Positions 32,593-41,027 of a DNA stretch of 64,000 bases are shown piece by piece. Made by a program: the position numbers and the translations under genes. Numbering within the stretch: position 1 is the stretch's first letter; each line of letters starts with the position of its first letter. The DNA comes from Flavobacteriaceae bacterium LYZ1037 (GTDB lineage: Bacteria; Bacteroidota; Bacteroidia; Flavobacteriales; Flavobacteriaceae), in NCBI GenBank assembly GCA_003144015.1, contig QFWS01000001.1, positions 186,001-250,000 of the forward strand, read 5' to 3'. The notes beneath the pieces were generated by a model. That model searched no databases and was not told the origin of the DNA. It saw only the letters and a program-made list of their open reading frames with translations.

Positions 32593-34172
32593 TAACAGGA
32601 AAAAATTATATTGGTAATCAACTTTCAGCAAAAGGAACTAAAACGTATAAAACGTTTAATCCACAGTTAAATCTAGAAAATAATCCTATTTATACTGAAG
32701 CTACTAAAGAAGAAATAGATGAAGCAGTTGCTTTAGCTTCTAAAGCATTTAAATCTTTTAGACAAACATCAGGAAAGCGAAAAGCCGAATTTTTAAATAC
32801 CATTGCAGACGAAATTTTAGCTTTAGATTCAGAATTGATAGAAACCTATTGCTCAGAGACTGGTTTACCAGAAGGAAGAGCTATGGGAGAAAGAGGTAGA
32901 ACTGTTGGACAATTACGTGCCTTTGCTGAATTACTCCAAGAAGGTTCTTGGGTTGAAGCAGCCATTGATACTGCTCAACCAGACAGACAACCTATGCCGA
33001 AATCCGATATTAGAAAAATGTTGGTGCCTTTAGGACCAGTAGTTGTTTTTGGAGCAAGCAATTTTCCGTTAGCATATTCTACTGCAGGTGGAGATACTGC
33101 AGCAGCTTTAGCAGCTGGTTGTCCAGTAATCGTAAAATCGCATCCTATGCATGCTGGAACTGGTGAATTAGTTGCTTCGGCAATTATCAAAGCAGCTGAA
33201 AAAACAGGTATGCCAAATGGTGTGTTTTCAAATTTAAATAGTAGTGGCATAGAAGTAGGAACACAATTGGTGTCTCATCCTGGTGTAAAAGCTGTTGGTT
33301 TTACAGGTAGTATTCGTGGTGGTCGTGCTTTGTACGATTTAGCTGCTAAACGCGAAGAACCAATTCCAGTTTTTGCTGAAATGGGAAGTATTAATCCTGT
33401 GATTATATTGCCTAATGCTTTAAAAAATAGAGGAGAGGCTTTAGCTAAAACTTATGCTGGTTCCATTACTTTAGGAACAGGTCAGTTTTGTACCAATCCA
33501 GGTTTATTGTTAGGAATTAAAGGTGAAGAATTATCTAATTTCATTAAAAAGTTATCAAATGAAATTGTGAAGATTGAACCATCAAGCATGTTACATCCAA
33601 ATATTATTGGAGCTTATGAAAACAACAAGCAAAAAGCACTGTCTCAACCTGAATTAACGGTTGTTGCAGATTTTAATTCTGACGTGAAACCTAATTATGC
33701 CAGACAAACGGTAACTACTGTTGAAGGAGCTACTTTTATAAAGAATACCACCTTACATCAAGAAGTTTTTGGACCCTATTCTATGGTTGTTCAGTGTGAA
33801 AATGCCGAACAATTAGAACAGATTATTTCAAAACTAGAAGGTCAATTAACAGGCACTTTAATAGCAGATAATGACGAAGCTTCACAATATTCTCAAGTTA
33901 TAGATGCACTTCAAAATCGCGTAGGACGTATCATCTTTAATGGTGTGCCTACTGGAGTTGAGGTTTGCCCTTCTATGGTTCATGGTGGTCCTTATCCGGC
34001 TTCAACAGATTGTCGTTTTACAGCTGTAGGAATTCATTCAATTAAACGTTGGGTGAGACCTTTTAGCTATCAAGATTGGCCAAATAATTTGTTGCCAGAT
34101 GCATTGAAAAATGAAAATCCATTAAAAATTTCACGTTTAGTAAATAACAAGCAAACTACAGATACTATTTAA
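32589..34172 (+). CDS. Aldehyde dehydrogenase, likely 2-oxoglutarate semialdehyde dehydrogenase
   Basis: This 527-aa aldehyde dehydrogenase has oxyanion Asn158 (FGASNFPLAYS), general base Glu264 (VFAEMGSINP) and nucleophile Cys301 (TLGTGQFCTNPG). Its length and motifs match the longer ALDH group that includes 2-oxoglutarate semialdehyde dehydrogenases of hydroxyproline and sugar-acid pathways. In this operon it would oxidise the semialdehyde to 2-oxoglutarate, feeding the TCA cycle. It overlaps the DUF1272 gene by 4 bp and is 4 bp before the DUF885 gene. Confidence 0.9.
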   Translation: MITGKNYIGNQLSAKGTKTYKTFNPQLNLENNPIYTEATKEEIDEAVALASKAFKSFRQTSGKRKAEFLNTIADEILALDSELIETYCSETGLPEGRAMGERGRTVGQLRAFAELLQEGSWVEAAIDTAQPDRQPMPKSDIRKMLVPLGPVVVFGASNFPLAYSTAGGDTAAALAAGCPVIVKSHPMHAGTGELVASAIIKAAEKTGMPNGVFSNLNSSGIEVGTQLVSHPGVKAVGFTGSIRGGRALYDLAAKREEPIPVFAEMGSINPVIILPNALKNRGEALAKTYAGSITLGTGQFCTNPGLLLGIKGEELSNFIKKLSNEIVKIEPSSMLHPNIIGAYENNKQKALSQPELTVVADFNSDVKPNYARQTVTTVEGATFIKNTTLHQEVFGPYSMVVQCENAEQLEQIISKLEGQLTGTLIADNDEASQYSQVIDALQNRVGRIIFNGVPTGVEVCPSMVHGGPYPASTDCRFTAVGIHSIKRWVRPFSYQDWPNNLLPDALKNENPLKISRLVNNKQTTDTI

Positions 34173-34176
34173 TTCT

Positions 34177-35916
34177 ATGAAAGTTTCAAAAGGTGTATTA
34201 TTCTTTTTATTGGTTAATTTAATGACTTGTAAAAATGACGAGGCTAGCAATACAATTGCTTCAGAAGATTTATTAGAAGATGTCATCAAAGCCTATGAAA
34301 CTGAAAGAGAATACGATTTTGAACCATTTGAATCCGTAGAAAATACAATTGCATTTTATCAAAAGGAAGCAACTTTTGCAGAAGAACTTCAACAGAAACT
34401 TTTAAAAGTTAATGAAGAAACTCTTACAGAGTCTGAGCAAATTTCTTTGGAATTATTACGTTTTGAACTTCAGGATAAAATAGATACAAATACATACAAA
34501 ATGTATCTAAATACCATTACGTCAGAATCGGCTTTTCATTTGAATTTAAGTAATATGGCTGATGTTAATTTTGAAGACTATGATGATGTCAAGGCCTATT
34601 TAGATAAATTAAACAAATTGCCAAAAACGGTAGATTATAACTTGGCATTATTACGGGAAAGCATCAAAGAAGGCATGACGCAACCAAAAGTTGTTTTTGG
34701 AGACTATAGCTATACTTACAACAAACATCTGGTTGAAGATTATACACAAAGTGACTTTTACCAGCCTTTTAATACCTTACCAGAAAGTTTAACCAGTCAG
34801 CAAAAAGATAGTGTTTTAACTGTAGCAAAAGCTAGTGTTGAAAATAATGTCGTTGGGCAATATCAAAAAATTAAAGACTTTTTTGAAATCGAATATTTCC
34901 CAAACTCTCGTACAGAATTAGGTATTACTTCTATACCAAATGGGGAAGCCTTTTATCAAAATAGTATTAATTATTTTACAACGAGTGATCAATATACTGC
35001 AGAGAATATTCATCAAATAGGATTAAAGGAAGTCGCCAGAATAAGAGCTAAAATGCAAGTAATTATTGACGAGTTAGGCTTTGAAGGAAGCTTTGCAGAT
35101 TTTCTAGCATTCTTAAGAACCGATTCGCAGTTTTATGCCAAAACGCCTAAAGAATTAATGATGTTTGCTAGAGATATTTCCAAACGGATTGATGGCGAAC
35201 TTCCAAAATATTTTAAAACCTTGCCTAGAAAACCTTATGGTGTCGTTCCAGTTCCTGAAGCTATTGCACCAAAATATACCGGAGGAAGATATTCAGGATC
35301 TTACGATGATAAAACAGCTGGATTTTATTGGGTGAATACGTATAATTTGCCAAGTAGAACCTTATATACTATACCAGCTTTGACTGCTCACGAAGCTGTT
35401 CCAGGACATCACTTGCAAATTTCCTTAAACAATGAGCTTGGCGATTCTATTCCACAATTTAGAAGAGACTTATATCTTTCAGCTTATGGTGAAGGTTGGG
35501 GATTATACTCCGAATATCTAGCTGATGAAATGGGCATTTATACCACACCATATGAGAAATTTGGTCAGCTAACATACGAAATGTGGAGAGCCTGTAGATT
35601 GGTTGTCGATACTGGCGTGCATGCTCTAGGATGGACACGACAGGAGGTTCTAGATTATCTGGCATCGAATACTGCTTTGTCTATTCATGAAGTAACTACA
35701 GAAACGGATAGATATATTTCTTGGCCAGCACAAGCCATTTCCTATAAAATTGGAGAGATAAAAATTAGGGAATTACGTGAAAAAGCAGAAACCGAATTAC
35801 AAGATAAATTCGATATTCGCGAGTTTCATGAAGTCATTTTAGGCGAAGGCACAGTGACTTTGTCTATTATGGAAGATAGAGTAAATAGTTATATTGAAGC
35901 TGTTAAAAATGAATAA
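34177..35916 (+). CDS. DUF885 family lipoprotein, probable zinc peptidase
   Basis: This 579-aa lipoprotein has the signal MKVSKGVLFFLLVNLMTC, with Cys18 as the likely lipid anchor. The C-terminal half carries the DUF885 metal motif HEAVPGHHLQ (HExxPGHH) followed by YGEGWGLYSEYLADEMG, whose Glu residues may complete a zinc site. DUF885 proteins resemble metallopeptidases but few are characterised. Its position between the semialdehyde dehydrogenase and epimerase genes, overlapping the latter by 8 bp, suggests it trims hydroxyproline-containing peptides outside the inner membrane. Confidence 0.88.
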   Translation: MKVSKGVLFFLLVNLMTCKNDEASNTIASEDLLEDVIKAYETEREYDFEPFESVENTIAFYQKEATFAEELQQKLLKVNEETLTESEQISLELLRFELQDKIDTNTYKMYLNTITSESAFHLNLSNMADVNFEDYDDVKAYLDKLNKLPKTVDYNLALLRESIKEGMTQPKVVFGDYSYTYNKHLVEDYTQSDFYQPFNTLPESLTSQQKDSVLTVAKASVENNVVGQYQKIKDFFEIEYFPNSRTELGITSIPNGEAFYQNSINYFTTSDQYTAENIHQIGLKEVARIRAKMQVIIDELGFEGSFADFLAFLRTDSQFYAKTPKELMMFARDISKRIDGELPKYFKTLPRKPYGVVPVPEAIAPKYTGGRYSGSYDDKTAGFYWVNTYNLPSRTLYTIPALTAHEAVPGHHLQISLNNELGDSIPQFRRDLYLSAYGEGWGLYSEYLADEMGIYTTPYEKFGQLTYEMWRACRLVVDTGVHALGWTRQEVLDYLASNTALSIHEVTTETDRYISWPAQAISYKIGEIKIRELREKAETELQDKFDIREFHEVILGEGTVTLSIMEDRVNSYIEAVKNE

Positions 35917-36919
35917 GAGCACTTTTGTTTGCATCGATGCACATACTTGTGGAAATCCTGTAAGAGTGATAAAGCAAGGTGGTCCAGAATTGGTTGGAAA
36001 TACCATGAGCGAAAAGCGTCAGCATTTTTTAAAAGAATACGATTGGATTCGAAAAGGTCTCATGTTCGAGCCTCGTGGTCACGACATGATGAGTGGCAGT
36101 ATTTTATATCCGCCGCATAACCCAGAAAACGATTTTGCCATTCTGTTTATAGAAACTTCCGGTTGTTTACCAATGTGTGGGCATGGCACTATTGGAACTA
36201 TAACTATTGCTATTGAAGAAGGCTTAGTAACTCCAAAAGTTCCTGGAAAAATTAGAATGGAAGCTCCTGCTGGTTTGGTTGAAATTAAATACCAACAAAC
36301 TGGAACAAAAGTCGATTGGGTAAAACTTACCAACGTAAAAAGTTATTTAGCAGCAGAAGGATTGACGGTTGATTGTCCAGAATTAGGAGAAATTAGGTTC
36401 GATGTGTCTTATGGTGGAAATTATTACGCCATTGTAGATCCACAACAGAATTTTTCTGGGGTTCAGGATTTTTCTGCTTCAAAAATCATTCAGTATTCGC
36501 AAGTGGTAAGACAACGAATTAACCAGAAATATCCTAATCTATTCATTCATCCAGAAAACGAAACTATTAAGGATGTGACACACATGCTTTGGACAGGAAC
36601 TCCTATCGATCCAACATCTTCTGGTAGAAATGCGGTATTTTATGGAGATAAAGCCATCGATAGAAGTCCTTGTGGTACAGGAACTTCAGCAAGATTAGCA
36701 CAATTATATGCTAAAGGAAAATTGAAAGTAGGGGAAGATTTTATTCATGAGAGTTTTATTGGAAGCAAATTTATTGGTCGTGTTGAAAAAGAAACTACTT
36801 TAGATGGTAAATTAGCTATTATTCCAAGCATACAAGGTTGGGCGAAAATTTATGGACATAATACCATTACTATAGATTCTGAAGACGATCCGTATGCGTT
36901 TGGTTTTCAGGTAATTTAA
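35909..36919 (+). CDS. 4-hydroxyproline 2-epimerase (proline racemase family)
   Basis: This enzyme epimerises trans-4-hydroxy-L-proline to cis-4-hydroxy-D-proline. The 336-aa product from ATG 35909 starts MNKSTFVCIDAHTCGNPVRV. Both catalytic cysteines of the family are present: Cys90 in LPMCGHGTIGT and Cys255 in DRSPCGTGTSAR, as expected for a racemase/epimerase and not a dehydratase. An ATG at 35894 is possible but would overlap the DUF885 gene more. Substrate choice over proline is inferred from the operon. Confidence 0.92.
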   Translation: MNKSTFVCIDAHTCGNPVRVIKQGGPELVGNTMSEKRQHFLKEYDWIRKGLMFEPRGHDMMSGSILYPPHNPENDFAILFIETSGCLPMCGHGTIGTITIAIEEGLVTPKVPGKIRMEAPAGLVEIKYQQTGTKVDWVKLTNVKSYLAAEGLTVDCPELGEIRFDVSYGGNYYAIVDPQQNFSGVQDFSASKIIQYSQVVRQRINQKYPNLFIHPENETIKDVTHMLWTGTPIDPTSSGRNAVFYGDKAIDRSPCGTGTSARLAQLYAKGKLKVGEDFIHESFIGSKFIGRVEKETTLDGKLAIIPSIQGWAKIYGHNTITIDSEDDPYAFGFQVI

Positions 36920-36924
36920 TTTTC

Positions 36925-36965
36925 AATGAAATAATGAAACAATGATTTAATGAACTAATAAATAA
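36925..36965 (+). repeat. 8-bp-period array upstream of the four-helix-bundle gene
   Basis: Units ATGAAATA, ATGAAACA, ATGATTTA, ATGAACTA and a decayed ATAAATAA follow one another from 36926. The 13-mer AATGAAATAATGA at 36925-36937 is present as an exact inverted copy at 37385-37397. Confidence 0.8.
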
Positions 36966-36969
36966 AATC

Positions 36970-37335
36970 ATGGATAAATCAGAATTTGTTGAGCAATTAA
37001 AGGATAGAACAAAGAAGTTAGCCGTAAATGTTATTTTGTTTTATGATGATATAAAAAAAACGGAAGCTACAAAAGTAATTGGCTATCAAATTATTAAATC
37101 TGTAACTTCAACTGCAGCAAATTATAGAGCCGCTTGTATAGCTCGTTCACAAAAAGAGTTTTTTGCCAAAATTTCCATAGTTGTTGAAGAAGCAGACGAA
37201 ACCTTATTTTGGTTAGAAATATTAAAAGACACAAAATTAGCTTCAGAAAAAGATTTAAAACCTTTAATAAGCGAAGCTTTAGAAATCCTTAAGATTGTTT
37301 CAAAAGCTAGGAAGAATATATATCCAAACAATTAA
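36970..37335 (+). CDS. Four-helix-bundle protein (23S rRNA IVS / S23-like family)
   Basis: The 121-aa protein is all helical: DKSEFVEQLKDRTKKLAVNVILFYDDI, VIGYQIIKSVTSTAANYRAACIARSQKEFFAKISIVVEE and LFWLEILKDTKL are cut from the typical four-helix-bundle (TIGR02436/S23) pattern, including the TSTAANYRAA and EADETLFWLE hallmarks. The family is known from intervening sequences in 23S rRNA genes and includes relatives of Avd of diversity-generating retroelements. Here it interrupts a catabolic operon and is bracketed by inverted 8-bp-period arrays, so it is probably a passenger and not part of the pathway. Confidence 0.9.
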   Translation: MDKSEFVEQLKDRTKKLAVNVILFYDDIKKTEATKVIGYQIIKSVTSTAANYRAACIARSQKEFFAKISIVVEEADETLFWLEILKDTKLASEKDLKPLISEALEILKIVSKARKNIYPNN

Positions 37336-37404
37336 CTCATTAACTCATTTACTCATTAACTCATTAACTCATTTACTCATTAACTCATTATTTCATTAAC
37401 ACAT
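37333..37404 (+). repeat. 8-bp tandem array downstream of the four-helix-bundle gene
   Basis: Nine units of 8 bp run from the gene's own stop codon: mostly TAACTCAT and TTACTCAT, then TATTTCAT and TAACACAT. Read in reverse complement they are ATGAGTTA-like, the same pattern as the upstream array in inverted orientation. Confidence 0.88.
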
Positions 37405-37419
37405 AAATAAACTGACTCA

Positions 37420-38667
37420 ATGTCAAAAAAAATAATCATCATAGGTGGCGGAATCATCGGTTTGTGTTCTGCTTACTATCTTCAAAAGGAAGGTCATCAT
37501 GTGACAATAATTGACCAATCCAACATGGATGCAGGTGCATCTTATGTCAATGCTGGGTATTTATCGCCAAGTCATTTGGTACCATTATCTGCTCCTGGAG
37601 TCATGAAAAAAGGTTTGAAATGGATGTTGAATCCAGCAAGTCCTTTGTATATAAAACCTCGTTTGGATGCCGATTTTATTAAGTGGACACTCGCTTTTAA
37701 TAAATCCTGTAATGCCAATCACGTTGAAAAAGCGATTCCTGTTATTAAAGAAATTACTTTATTAACTCAAGACTTATTCGATGATATAAAGCGTGATGAG
37801 AATTTCAGTTTTCAATATGAAAAGAAAGGCTTGCTTATGTTATGTCAGACAGATAAAATGCTTGAAGAAGAAATTGAAACAGCACATATCGCAAAACAAG
37901 AAGGGTTAGATGTCGATGAAATCAGTAAAGAAGAATTACAAGTTCTTGAACCCAATGCGACCTTCAATATTAAAGGTGCAGCTTATTATAAATGCGACTC
38001 CCATACTACGCCTCATGAGTTTATGACAGAAATGAAAGCCTATTTGAAAGCCGCTGGAGTTACGCTTTTTTCTAATGAGAGAGTTGAAAATTTAGTAATC
38101 AATAATGGAAAAATTGAAGCTGTTAAAACACAAAACCAAATTTTAAAAGCTGATGAATTTGTGCTTGCAGCTGGTTCGTGGAGTTCTTTATTAAGTAAGA
38201 AATTGGGTTTAAAATTATTGCTTCAAGCAGGAAAAGGCTATCGGATTAATACCACACAAAACACAGGAATTACTATTCCTTCCATTTTAGCAGAAGCCAA
38301 AGTAGCAGTTACACCAATGAATGGCTTTACACGTTTTGCTGGCACGATGGAAATAGCAGGTATTAACGATAAAATCAATAAAGTTCGTGTAGAAGCTATT
38401 GCAAAAGCTGCTAACAGTTTTTATCCAGATGTTACTCTAACACATGAAGAAAAAAACAATGTGGCTTCAGGTTTGCGCCCAGTGTCTCCAGATGGTTTGC
38501 CTTATATTGGGAAATCTTCAAAATGCGATAATCTAACCATTGCAACAGGTCACGCCATGATGGGTTGGAGTATGGGTCCAGCTACTGGAAAATTGGTTTC
38601 AGAAGTTATTTCAGATAAAAAAAGTACATTAAATTTAAATCCGTTTCATCCAGATAGAACCTTTTAG
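37420..38667 (+). CDS. FAD-dependent D-amino-acid (D-hydroxyproline) dehydrogenase, DadA-like
   Basis: This 415-aa flavoprotein has an N-terminal FAD-binding motif (IIIIGGGIIGLCSAYYLQ), a DAGASYVNAGYLSPS segment and a C-terminal SGLRPVSPDGLPYIG followed by ATGHAMMGWSMGPATGK. This is the DAO/DadA pattern. In the pathway it would oxidise cis-4-hydroxy-D-proline to pyrroline-4-hydroxy-2-carboxylate, the substrate of the DapA-family enzyme. It follows the four-helix-bundle cassette by 84 bp and precedes the aminopeptidase by 2 bp. Confidence 0.92.
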   Translation: MSKKIIIIGGGIIGLCSAYYLQKEGHHVTIIDQSNMDAGASYVNAGYLSPSHLVPLSAPGVMKKGLKWMLNPASPLYIKPRLDADFIKWTLAFNKSCNANHVEKAIPVIKEITLLTQDLFDDIKRDENFSFQYEKKGLLMLCQTDKMLEEEIETAHIAKQEGLDVDEISKEELQVLEPNATFNIKGAAYYKCDSHTTPHEFMTEMKAYLKAAGVTLFSNERVENLVINNGKIEAVKTQNQILKADEFVLAAGSWSSLLSKKLGLKLLLQAGKGYRINTTQNTGITIPSILAEAKVAVTPMNGFTRFAGTMEIAGINDKINKVRVEAIAKAANSFYPDVTLTHEEKNNVASGLRPVSPDGLPYIGKSSKCDNLTIATGHAMMGWSMGPATGKLVSEVISDKKSTLNLNPFHPDRTF

Positions 38668-38669
38668 TT

Positions 38670-39968
38670 ATGCGTTACAATCAGATTCCAAATAGTTTAT
38701 TCATAAAAAACCGAAACAATTTTACTGCTAGAATGAAGGCTAATACGTTAGCTATTCTAACTTCTAATGATGTGAAGCATAACAATGCAGACGATGTCAT
38801 GGGTTTTACCCAAAACAACGATTTGTTTTATCTGTGTGGGATTGATCAAGAGGAAACTCTTTTGGTACTTTATCCTGATGCTACTAAAAAGGAAAATCGT
38901 GAAATCTTGTTTGTTAAAGAAACCAATGAACAAATTAAAATTTGGGATGGTGACAAATTAACCAAAGAACAAGCGACCGAAATTTCAGGTATAAAACGTG
39001 TAGAATGGATTCAAGATTTTGAAAAAGTTTTGCAATTAATGGCTTTTGAAGCCGATGGAATTTATTTGGGACATAATGAACACATCAAACGTGTGACCCA
39101 TAATCAACAAACGCAACAAGACCGAATGATTGCATGGTGTAAGGAAAAATATCCTTTACATGAGTATCATCGAGCAGCAAAAATTACTCGAGATTTAAGA
39201 CTTATTAAATCTGAAGAAGAAATTGCTTTAATGCAACAAGCAGCAAATATTAGTGTGGAATCTTTTAAACGCGTCTTGAAAGCATGTAAACCAAACATGA
39301 AGGAATACGAGTTGGAAGCCGAATTATCTTATAATTTAATAAAATCTGGTGCCACACGTCATGCCTTTAAGCCTATTGTGGCTTCTGGGAAAAATGCCTG
39401 CGCACTTCATTATAACACCAATGATGCTGTTTGTAAATCTGGAGATATAATTCTATTGGATTTTGGCGTTTGTTATGCCAATTACAATAGTGATACAACC
39501 AGATGTTTTCCAGTAAACGGTAGGTTTGCTGAAAGACAAAAAGAGGTTTACAGTGCTGTTTTACATTGTTTGAAAGAAGGAAGCAAATTGTTGAAACCTG
39601 GTGTTTTATCTTCAGATTATGAAACACAAATGGCAAAACTTGTTGAAACCGAACTTATAAAATTAGGTTTACTTAAGGCAGAAGATGTTGCCAATCAAAA
39701 TCCAGAGAAACCTTTGTATAAAAAATATTTTATGCATGGCACAGCGCATCATATAGGATTGGATGTGCATGATGTTGGTTTGTATTCTCAAGTTTTAGAA
39801 CCTGGAATGGTTTTAACTTGCGAACCAGGAATCTATATTCCTGAAGAAGGAATTGGTTGCCGTTTGGAAAACGATTATCTAATAACCAAAGACGGGAACA
39901 TCAACTTAACAGAAGCTATGCCAATAGAAATCAATGAGATTGAAGCCTTAATGAATTCTTTATCTTAA
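38670..39968 (+). CDS. Aminopeptidase P family (Xaa-Pro aminopeptidase)
   Basis: This 432-aa M24B peptidase releases the N-terminal residue before proline. After an N-terminal creatinase-like domain come the metal ligands: Asp pair in LLDFGVCYANYNSDTTR, His in HGTAHHIGLDVHD, Glu in LTCEPGIYIP and Glu in GCRLENDYL. Collagen peptides are rich in X-Pro and X-Hyp bonds, so it fits the hydroxyproline operon as the peptide-opening step. It has no signal peptide, so it is cytoplasmic. Its 3' end overlaps the convergent dehydratase gene by 9 bp. Confidence 0.93.
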   Translation: MRYNQIPNSLFIKNRNNFTARMKANTLAILTSNDVKHNNADDVMGFTQNNDLFYLCGIDQEETLLVLYPDATKKENREILFVKETNEQIKIWDGDKLTKEQATEISGIKRVEWIQDFEKVLQLMAFEADGIYLGHNEHIKRVTHNQQTQQDRMIAWCKEKYPLHEYHRAAKITRDLRLIKSEEEIALMQQAANISVESFKRVLKACKPNMKEYELEAELSYNLIKSGATRHAFKPIVASGKNACALHYNTNDAVCKSGDIILLDFGVCYANYNSDTTRCFPVNGRFAERQKEVYSAVLHCLKEGSKLLKPGVLSSDYETQMAKLVETELIKLGLLKAEDVANQNPEKPLYKKYFMHGTAHHIGLDVHDVGLYSQVLEPGMVLTCEPGIYIPEEGIGCRLENDYLITKDGNINLTEAMPIEINEIEALMNSLS

Positions 39969-41027
39969 TATAAATCCATTTTTCATAGGATCATTAGGAT
40001 CGATAACAAAAGTATGCATTCCTGTTATATGAGCTGTTCCTTCAACTTGTGGAATAACAGCTTTAAAAGGCCCAAAATTTTCTTCAGATATAATGGAGCC
40101 TTTAAACACAGAGTCGGTAATACTTTCTATAGTCATTTCTTCTCCGTAAGTGATTTCATTTCTAGCTTTGTGTATTGCCATTCTTCCCGAAACACCAGAA
40201 CCTGTTGGACATCTGTCGACTTCGCCTTCAGCAAAAATGCAGACATTACGACTATCTATTCCAGACTCTTGTTGTTTATTATCTATAAAAATGGTGCCAT
40301 AAAGGAAGCTTAAATCTTCTTCAAATGGATGAGTAATCTCTTTGTCATTTTTCATGACAGCATGTTTAATATCCATGCCTTTTGAAATTAATGAGCGATA
40401 GGATTCAGGTTTTAAATCAAAATCAAAATTATTTTTAGCCATATCCACGTATGCATAAAAAGCACCTCCATAAGCTAGGTCATAAGTTACTTCTCCTATG
40501 CCATCTACATGCACTTTATTATCTAAACTAACTACAAAACTTGGTACACAATGAAATTTAACACCAGTTACTTTTCCATTTTCAACATGAGTAAAAGAAG
40601 TGATTCTACCACAAGGTGCATCAATCTTTAAGATATTATTACCTTCTTTTACGTCTATCCAATTCATTTCTACAGCCAAAGTTGAGATAGCAATAATGGC
40701 ATGACCACACATGGTGGAGTAGCCTTCGTTGTGTAAAAAAATAATCCCAAAATCGCCTTCATTATCGTTTGGAGGTGTTAAAATACAACCATACATGTCT
40801 GCATGACCACGAGGTTCAAACATTAAAGCAGTTCGTAAATGGTCGAAATTTTGTTGACAATATCTTCTATATTCTAATACAGAGTTCCCTTTTAGTTCTG
40901 GAAACCCATCTACAATGACACGTAGTGGCTCTCCACCTGTATGCATATCAATGGTTTTTATTTGAAGCCAATTGCTATCAGGTTTAAAATTGGTTTTATT
41001 AAGAATGTTTTGGTAGGTGTTAGTCAT
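39960..41027 (-). CDS. trans-3-hydroxy-L-proline dehydratase (proline racemase fold)
   Basis: This 355-aa protein is homologous to the epimerase encoded at 35909 but differs at the second catalytic position. Cys107 is kept in STMCGHAIIA, while the second cysteine is replaced by Thr275 in DRCPTGSGVSGR. That Cys/Thr pair is the known mark of trans-3-hydroxyproline dehydratases, which make pyrroline-2-carboxylate. The gene overlaps by 8 bp the upstream gene for a pyrroline-2-carboxylate reductase-like enzyme, which would complete conversion to L-proline. Confidence 0.9.
   Translation of the reverse strand: MTNTYQNILNKTNFKPDSNWLQIKTIDMHTGGEPLRVIVDGFPELKGNSVLEYRRYCQQNFDHLRTALMFEPRGHADMYGCILTPPNDNEGDFGIIFLHNEGYSTMCGHAIIAISTLAVEMNWIDVKEGNNILKIDAPCGRITSFTHVENGKVTGVKFHCVPSFVVSLDNKVHVDGIGEVTYDLAYGGAFYAYVDMAKNNFDFDLKPESYRSLISKGMDIKHAVMKNDKEITHPFEEDLSFLYGTIFIDNKQQESGIDSRNVCIFAEGEVDRCPTGSGVSGRMAIHKARNEITYGEEMTIESITDSVFKGSIISEENFGPFKAVIPQVEGTAHITGMHTFVIDPNDPMKNGFILR

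Noticed and set aside
37333-37404. Tandem 8-bp units considered as a CRISPR array
   Set aside because: Units are 8 bp with no spacers and no cas genes; it is a short tandem array.
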